Source of the DNA: Acorus gramineus
Lineage: Eukaryota; Streptophyta; Magnoliopsida; Acorales; Acoraceae
Reading direction: 5' to 3'
Assembly: GCA_030737835.1 (NCBI GenBank)
Contig: JAUJYN010000014.1
Span: 1,154,819-1,218,818, forward strand
Length of the DNA: 64,000 nucleotides
This document shows, piece after piece, positions 57,542-64,000 of the stretch. The stretch's first letter is position 1; each line of letters starts with the position of its first letter. The notes beneath the pieces are model-generated. The model ran no database searches. It was not told the origin of the DNA and saw only the letters and a program-made list of their open reading frames with translations. Made by a program: the position numbers and the translations under genes.

Positions 57542-58776
57542 TGTCCTGACAGAGGGCTCCCATCCGTAGGTACCACCGATGCGTTCGAAAACGTACTGAT
57601 CGTGGGAGTATACCAGGTAGAGGCTACCCGGGAGAGGGCTAACGAATGATATTGTGAGCGTGGAATCGTTCTCCCCTTCGTTGGATCCGATGTAGGAACT
57701 TCTCGGCGTTGGAAAAGCTGTCCTGACAGAGGGCTCCCATCCGTAGGTACCACCGAGGCGTTCGAAAGCGTACTGATCGTGGGAGTATACCAGGTAGTGA
57801 CTACCCGGGGAAAGGGCTACCGGTGGACCAAGGGTGTAGAGCAGTCTAAGTCTCTTCCAAAAGTCCTATGTCACCTCTAAGGGGTGAGGGTGAGGATGAG
57901 GTGAAGACACGTCGCCGCGTGACCCATTCGTTGTTCGTCCGTTCCCATAGTTGTTGGGTCCGGTTGCGTATCGATGTTCAAAGACATTGTTGGGCAGTTA
58001 TCCCGATGTAGATGTTTCAGTAGCATTGTGTAGACCAGTAATTCCGGGTCTCGTCGACCAACGGTATGGTCTCTCCCCAAGAGACCCAAGAGTCTCCCTC
58101 CGGGAGTGAGGGTGAGGGTGAGGTTGGTGATTCAGTAGTGTTGTGTGGACAAGTAATTCCACGTCTCTTCGATCAACGGTATGGTCTCTCCCCAAAAGTC
58201 CCAAGAGTCTTCCTCCGGGAGTGAGGGTGAGGGTGAGGTTGGTCGCGCCACCGCGTGACCCTGTTATCCATGGGTTTCCACCCATGTTTTCCTTGAAAGG
58301 AAATTGCTTTAGTATTGAACTGTTATATGGTGATTGGTTTCCAGCCACTCACTGAGCTTGTAGCTCACCCCTCGCATATTGTTTCTTTTTCAGGGGCAGT
58401 GTTGGGCGTGGAGCTGGAGCTTCCTTGTGGCGTGGTCTTATGGGCGTGGAGCGTTCTTCTGGTGGGTGGCGAGTGCAAGGCTGTCAGTAGTCCTAGAGTC
58501 ATTTTATGTATTGTGAATCATGCATGTGGCACAGGTTGTATTTTATTTGGACTAGACTTGGCTCTCACAGGACAGTGATTGTGTATTCGAGTCTGTAATA
58601 ATGTTTTTAGTTTACTGACATTGTTTATATATTATGCTTCTGCTTTTCAGTCAGTTATCATTATCTTTGCTTTGCCACCTTGTGTGTTGTTGTTGGAGTC
58701 TTTATTGACCTCAGGTATTGATAGCTGATATTTCATTATTGCCACGTCTCGGGGACGGCCTCCCTGGGGCGTGACA

Positions 58777-59569
58777 ATTAATCGGTAGCGATCCCCGTTC
58801 ACCGTGAATTCCATGGTGAGCTTCTCCCAGTCGCAAATCACGGGGCCCAAGCTCCTTAGCCATTGGATGCCTAGGACAATGTCTGAGCCTTGGAGTTTCA
58901 AGGGATACATGTCAGTAGAGAAACGATATCCTTGTATTTGAATTCCCACCTCTCTACATATCTCCTTGCACGCCAACTTGTTACCGTCGGCTACCATAAC
59001 CAAGAATGGTGTTGCGGGTGATGTAACGCAATTGAGCTTCGTGACTAAGCGATCATTGACGAAGTTATGCGTACTACCGCTATCAATCAGAATGGAGACA
59101 CGTCGGCCTTCCACGATTCCTGATACATGCATCGTTTGTGGGGATGTGCAACCTGACAATGCATGTATTGAGATCTCCGGCGAATCGGGTCCCAACAATG
59201 TGCCATCTATCTCCTGGGGCTCTTGATTCAAAATTTCTTCCTCAACTAGATTTTCTTCACCCGTCGCTATGGATCCCTCCAATAGGAACAACTGTTGAGT
59301 CTTGCAAACATGGCCCGGTACGAATCGTTCATCGCAGTTATAACAGAGGTTTTTCTCGAGATGCACCTGCATCTGTTCCCATGGAAACCTTTTGAATCCC
59401 ACTCCTGCCTACGGTCGTGGAGGACCTGGTGTTTGGGAAAAACGGGTTGGTGTTGTGGAAACCGGTGGTGCATGACTGGTCGCGGTTTTGCTAGGGAACT
59501 GCAGTAGTGCTGGTCGTTGATGAGGTGTAGGGAGGAGCCCCATCCGGGGGTTGGACCTTCGGGCATGCA
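58777..59569 (-). pseudogene. R1-type gag end and protease
   Basis: Minus frame from about 59560: SNPRMGLLPTPHQRPALLQF, one stop near 59411, then FKRFPWEQMQVHLEKN, zinc knuckle CYNCDERFVPGHVC (59345-59304), an acidic spacer and the retropepsin site LIDSGSTHNFV (DSG at 59084-59076), then DIVLGIQWLRSLGPVICDW. It ends at 58777 where LB4 begins; residues past that point read into the LTR end. The knuckle spacing and style match chromoviruses like R1 (39929-41625), and strand and order fit one element whose RT part is missing in between. Confidence 0.8.
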
Positions 59570-61628
59570 TGTTGTGCTTGTGTCATTTGGAGCGCTCTGT
59601 TTGAAAAATTTGGGTACATAATTTTTTTTCCTAGAAAGTATGTGTTCCCAATTTGGTATTTGGATTTGATTTTGTTAAAATCCAAGATGAAGAGGTTTAA
59701 ATATGATTTTATTATGAGATGTCCAGTTTTGAGTTAGCTTTCATACAGAAGTGGAATTAGGTCAACTGGATTCTTGTAGTAAAAGTTATGGGTATTTTTC
59801 CAAGTATACCCCGGGGAGGGAAATTCTGGCAGCAGCCCTGCTCTATGTTTAACTCTAATTTCAGAATAGCTGGAGAGATTATTTGATCTTGGAATGAACA
59901 TGAAAGTTGTAGATAATCTTCTTGGTTTTCCATCGGACTTGGAATTGTGCAATTCGGAGCTATATCGAGGAAGTTATGGCTGTTCCAGTGAAGCATGCGC
60001 AGAATTTCTAGTCAAAGGGCGACTAGGTCATTTCCATCCTTTTTAGATATTTGTGTGCAACAAATATCTTCTCTCTCTCTCTCTCCCTCTCACTTCCACG
60101 CCCATTTTTCTTGGGCTCTCTCTTCTTCTCTCATTCAAGCACCCTAGGTGTTTGTTTAAATGTCTCAATGAGAATGAGATGGTGGTGGAGGAAGTGTTGG
60201 TGAGGGTTGTCTATGTGTTGTTGATCCTTCTCTCTCAAGCTCTCACATCATGATCTTTCCCCCCTTGATTTTCAGCCAAGGAGGAGGCTGAGGAGGGGCT
60301 GAGGTGGTGGTGGTGGTTGAGGTGGTCGCGGGTGCGTCGAGGGCCCCCGAACCTCCCCCTTTTGTTCCCCCTCCAAGGTGAGCTCCTCCCCTTTATTTCT
60401 TGGTTTCATGGCTTAAGGGGATGTTAGGGAGGTCATGCATGCTAGGTAGATGGGTTAGGGTGTGTGTGAGGGGTTGGGAAGGGTTAAAATGAGGTTGGGA
60501 TGGGCTAGGCGTGCGCTGGGCACAGTCTGCCCGCGTGCGCGCGCAGGCGCAGTCGGGCGCGCAGACATGTGCGGGTGCGTGAGCGTGAGTGCGCGGGTGC
60601 GCGCGGAGTGGGCGCGCGGGTTCGCGAGGGTGCTTGCGCGAGCGGGAGTGCGCGCGGGCGCGCCCCAGCCTGCGCGCACGGAGTAGTGTGCCTAGGTGCG
60701 GGGCTGGGGACCAGTGCGCGCGCGCGCGTGCGTGCGCGTGCTGGGGCGTGCGAACAGGGTGCTGTGCGGGGAGCGCAGTGCGCGCGGGTACGCGCTGGGC
60801 TTGACGCGTGGTGCACGCGGGCGCGCGCGGCAGCGCGTCTCGGCGCGCGGGCAGGCGCGCGGTAGTGCGCCGAGGGTGCTGGGGTGCGTGCGTGCGTGCG
60901 TGCGCGTGCGGGGGGCCATGCGTGTGGCTGCCCGAGGGTTCGGGTAGGTGTCGGGGCACTCGGACTCGCGTGCGTACGTGCGTGCTCGCATGCATGCGAG
61001 TCCGTATGCATGCTTGTCCGAGTATTGGGTATTTCTAATGTTTTCTATGTGTAAATTGTGTTGTTTCTCACCAGTTGGATGCCCCTACCTTGCAGATCTC
61101 GTCGGATGGGATGCGCGAGGTCCCGGGTCGTAAGGTGAGTGGTTTGATTCCAATCCCCCCCCCTCTCTAGGGATGCGCTCGACCCGCATAGACGCGCGTC
61201 GCGCATCGATGGGGCCCCTAGCTAAAATATGTAGATACCATGCATGCATGATAAATATGATATATCCATGCCACCTTAGACTTTGTATGCTAGGGATATG
61301 CACCCTTATATCATGTATAGCGGCCTATGCATGCCTAGACACCTTGCCCCGAACTATGCATGTTCCCATTTAGTTTAATTTATTTAAATCAAGATGGGAT
61401 TATGTGATTATATTGTTGTAAGCATGCATTAGAGAATATTATAACCTTGTGGTTATAATATATGTTTCCCCACATCTTAGTTATGCGCCCTGGAGGAATT
61501 CTTGAGAATTCATGACATTAGTAGTGTTAGAAATCGTTGTCGACGGATCCAACAGGATCGTACGCGCGTGAGTAGGCTGTCTTCTCCTCTTGGTTGGATT
61601 CCGATGTAGGAACTCCCCGGCGATGGCT
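59570..61628 (+). repeat. LC1: C-type LTR, interrupted by L11 and leaving the window
   Basis: Starts TGTTGTGCTTGTGTC after ATGCA (a possible target duplication copy). CT-rich leader (60065-60260), acceptor-like TTGATTTTCAG (about 60275), donor GTGAGC 60378, GC-rich block 60500-61030, acceptor CAG 61093-61095, mini-exon 61096-61134 (39 nt), donor GTGAGT 61135, GATGCGC palindrome (61171-61210). From about 61230 it resembles A-type LTRs such as L10 rather than LB4. L11 is inserted at 61629. No genes. Confidence 0.75.
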
Positions 61629-64000
61629 TGTCACGCCCCAGGGCGGCCGTCCCCGGGACGCGGCAGGTGTATACATGATATCAGCAGTGTATACAGGAGA
61701 TCAATAAAATATACTAAACAACAACTGAAATGACAACATAGATGAAATCAAAGCTGACATGATATATACACAGATAGCGGAAGCTAAAAGACTGAGTCTG
61801 TAATCCAAAAACATACTACAGACTCGATACATCGAAATACAATCCAAACTGGGTGCCCAAGCACAGAAATATATACATACAATCGAAAGGATGCTGATGG
61901 CCTCTAAAACTCGCGGGACGTGGCGCTACTCCGCTACTGGTGCAGTCGCTCGGGGAGCTCCTCCTTCAAGTCCGCCTCAGTAATCACTGGAGAAAAATAT
62001 TATGCGAGGGGTGAGGCACACGCTCAATGAATAGCACAACCCATGCATCAAAATATATTTATTAACCACAATTAATCAAATCAATAGCCTCAAAGTGGCA
62101 AGAACTACACAAATCCGGTGGGTCGTTACATCGCCGAACCACCACACCCTCACCCTCACCCCTCAATAGGTGACATAGGATATTGAGACTTAATAGGCTG
62201 ATAATCATCCTTACACAAATCAAGTGGGTCACCACATCGCCGACCCACCACACCCTCACCCTCACCCCTCAATATGGTGACATAGGATATTGGGACTGAC
62301 TAGGCTGTTGGTCACCCTTGGTCCACCTATAGTCTCTCCCCACTCTGTAGGCCGCTTGGCCACTCCCACATTCAGCACAGTCCGTCCCAAATCAGGATGT
62401 GCCTACTGATGGGAGCCCTCCACGGGACAGCCTTTCTAACGCTAAGACAGTCTCTACATGGATCCAACGATGGGAACAGAACAGCCTATCCATACGCATA
62501 TGATCCACTCGGATCTGCCGACAACACATCTCAACAACTCTAATGTCTTGAATTCTTCAGAATTCCTCCAGGGCGCATAACCAAGATGCGGGGAAACATA
62601 TATTACAATAATATTGGGAAAAGAACCCTTGGGAGGGGACCATGAGGTCCCGATATAGGACATCCCGACAACCAAACAAGGAACACGGAGTACCCTAGCC
62701 CGGGTCTCAATGTTGACCTCGCAAGGCCCCTTAATATTCCCTAAGGCATGATAATAGTCATAAGTTCACATTTAATTTAATAAATTAAACTAATAGGACA
62801 CATGCATAGGTCGAGGCTTCCTAGCATGAGAACAGGGTGGCAGGATGCATGGCCCTTACACATATCCTAAGGGTGCAAGTCCCTAACATACAAAGTCTAG
62901 GGTTGCATGCATTCTACACGCTAATCATGCTTGCATGGATTTCATATTAACAAGTTAATATTAACTATGGTGCCCCAGGGGAGGACGGTATACGCCGAAG
63001 TGCATATAACGCCTCCCAACTGGGTTGGGTTGTCCCACTCACTGATAACCGGGTCGTCGCGCGACCGTCCGTCAAGATCTGCAAGACAGGGTAATCAACT
63101 TGGTGAGTAAAATACACAAATACACCAAAAATACACTAAAAATACACAACACTCGGGCAAACGTACATACGGCCCGTACGCACGCGAGCCCGAGCACCCC
63201 GACTCAATCCTGAACCCCCGGGCAGCCGCACGCACGGCCACCCCGCCCCATCGCGCACACACCGCACGCCCTGCGCCCAGCGTCTCGCCCCGCGCGCATC
63301 CCGCGCGCACCACCACTCGCCCCATCGCGCGCACACCGCACGCCTGCGCCTCTGCGCAGCGCTCCGCGTGAACGCCCCCGCACGGTGCCCTGCGCGCAGC
63401 ATCCGCACGCGGCCCCCTGCACGCGGCACGCACTGCGCCTCTGCGCAGCGCCCTGCGCGCATGCCCCCGCACGGCGCCCAGCACGCAGCACCCGCACGCT
63501 CCTGCTCCACCCACGTGCACGCCCGTGCGCACGCCCGCGCTGCTCTGCCTGCCTGCTAGTCTACCCGGGACAGCCTGCCATCCTGCCCGAGCCACCCTAC
63601 CACCCCTCACCGGCCACCAATGGCCACCAACAGCCACCAACCGCCACCAACAGCCACCCACACCCAAAAACACCCTCCTAACATGCATCTAAGCAAGAAA
63701 AGGAAGGAAAGAAGGTTTACCCTAGGAGAGGAAAGGAAGGGAAGGGAAGTTCGAGAGCTCTTCGCGCACCGAAACACCTCCTCAAGGACCACCACCACCT
63801 AGATCTCTACCTAGCCCAAGAGGGGCTGAAATCAGAGGAGAAAAGGGGGGTGTTAGAGGGGGTCAAACTCATGGGAACTCGAATCCGAGACCACCGGTGG
63901 ATAGATCGGGAGCTCACCTTATCTTTCTCTTCTTTGGGTTCTTGGTTTCAAGCACTCTAACTAGCTCAAAACAAAGAAAAAGAGAGAGGGGGAGAGAGAA
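61629..64000 (-). repeat. L11: A-type LTR, runs off the window
   Basis: Starts TGTCACGCCCCAGG after ATGGC. Acceptor CAG 61989-61987, two CACCCTCACCCCTCAAT repeats (about 62146 and 62249), one TACTCCGTG module (62735-62630), a stem-loop (about 62979-63017) with weaker inner pairing, donor GTGAGT 63042, mini-exon 63078-63043 (36 nt), GC-rich block 63600-63160, and donor GTAAAC in place of GTAAGC near 63721. Promoter and U3 lie outside. Whether it is a solo LTR or part of an element cannot be seen. No genes. Confidence 0.8.

Larger units (their letters stand above)
50431..58776 (+). repeat. LB4: B-type 3' LTR, split by E4
   Basis: Starts TGTTATGCCTGTGTC and ends GGGGCGTGACA at 58776; about 3.8 kb without E4. 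First part: donor GTGAGC at 51184, GC-rich block 51310-51710, acceptor CAG 51782-51784, mini-exon 51785-51821 (37 nt), donor GTGAGT 51822, poly-C 51840-51851 and the GATGCGC palindrome (51861-51897). Second part (57542 on): two tandem ~178-bp units around GTACCACCGATGC/GTACCACCGAGGC, two ~115-bp units with GACCAGTAATTCCGGGTC-like sequence, GAGGGTGAGGGTGAGG runs and acceptor TTTCTTTTTCAG at 58393. No genes. Confidence 0.85.

Noticed and set aside
58647..58776. C-terminal part of the minus-strand open frame that starts at 59402
   Set aside because: It reads from the R1 protease into the end of LTR LB4 and beyond the junction at 58777, so these residues are not part of the gene.

Overview
The window is plant nuclear DNA made almost entirely of nested LTR retrotransposons. 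Evidence for a plant: Ty3/gypsy chromovirus gag-pol with a C-terminal chromodomain-like tail (Tekay/Del type), a primer-binding site for initiator tRNA-Met, a Tat/Ogre-type gag whose knuckle is C-X2-H-X4-H-X4-C, a short hAT element with an 8-bp target duplication, and CT-rich leaders. I see no intact host gene, tRNA, rRNA or CRISPR array. The species cannot be told from the sequence; deep nesting of very long LTRs (2.6-3.8 kb) fits a large, repeat-rich angiosperm genome.

Long LTRs make up roughly 40 kb of the 64 kb. Three related LTR types occur, all ending in GGGGCGTGACA. A starts TGTTATATATGTGTCAC, B starts TGTTATGCCTGTGTCATTTG and C starts TGTTGTGCTTGTGTCATTTG. Names (L1-L11, LB1-LB4, LC1, E1-E4) are mine.

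Layout. 1-6459: E1, minus strand, a non-autonomous Tekay derivative with gag but little pol. 6460-8859 and 18310-19578: an old Tat-type element (T1), split by a minus-strand A-type solo LTR (L3, 8860-18309). L3 is itself split by E2 (11224-18026, plus), a second copy of the E1 type of derivative. 19579-32331: pieces of B/C-type LTRs, split by a chimeric LTR (L6, 22507-26067) and a solo LTR (L7, 26594-30125, target duplication AGCAC). 32332-35469: AT-rich, featureless DNA. 35475-38225: solo LTR L8 (duplication ATTAG). 38226-39928: non-LTR DNA with low-complexity tracts and a perfect 19-bp hairpin. 39929-41625 and 58777-59569: two minus-strand parts of what may be one chromovirus (R1). Between them lie E3 (41626-48236, decayed Tekay gag-pol plus 3' LTR), a more decayed B-type pol and its 3' LTR (48237-58776). 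Inside that LTR is E4 (53018-57489), a 5'-truncated element that carries a hAT insertion (55352-56289). 59570-64000: a C-type LTR invaded by another A-type LTR (L11).

The most interesting signal is inside the LTRs. A-type copies, and more loosely B and C, share a gene-like leader: a TATA-like box, a start-like CACTATTCATC motif, a predicted 91-nt intron, a GC-rich predicted intron of 0.6-1.3 kb, a mini-exon of exactly 36 nt in all eight A-type-exon copies with readable borders (37-39 nt in B/C), then a long third predicted intron whose acceptor lies about 0.4 kb before the LTR end. Just after the mini-exon is a stem-loop with compensatory base changes between copies. This suggests LTR transcripts can be spliced so that most of the LTR is removed before gag. 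The sequence supports the pattern; splicing itself is inference.
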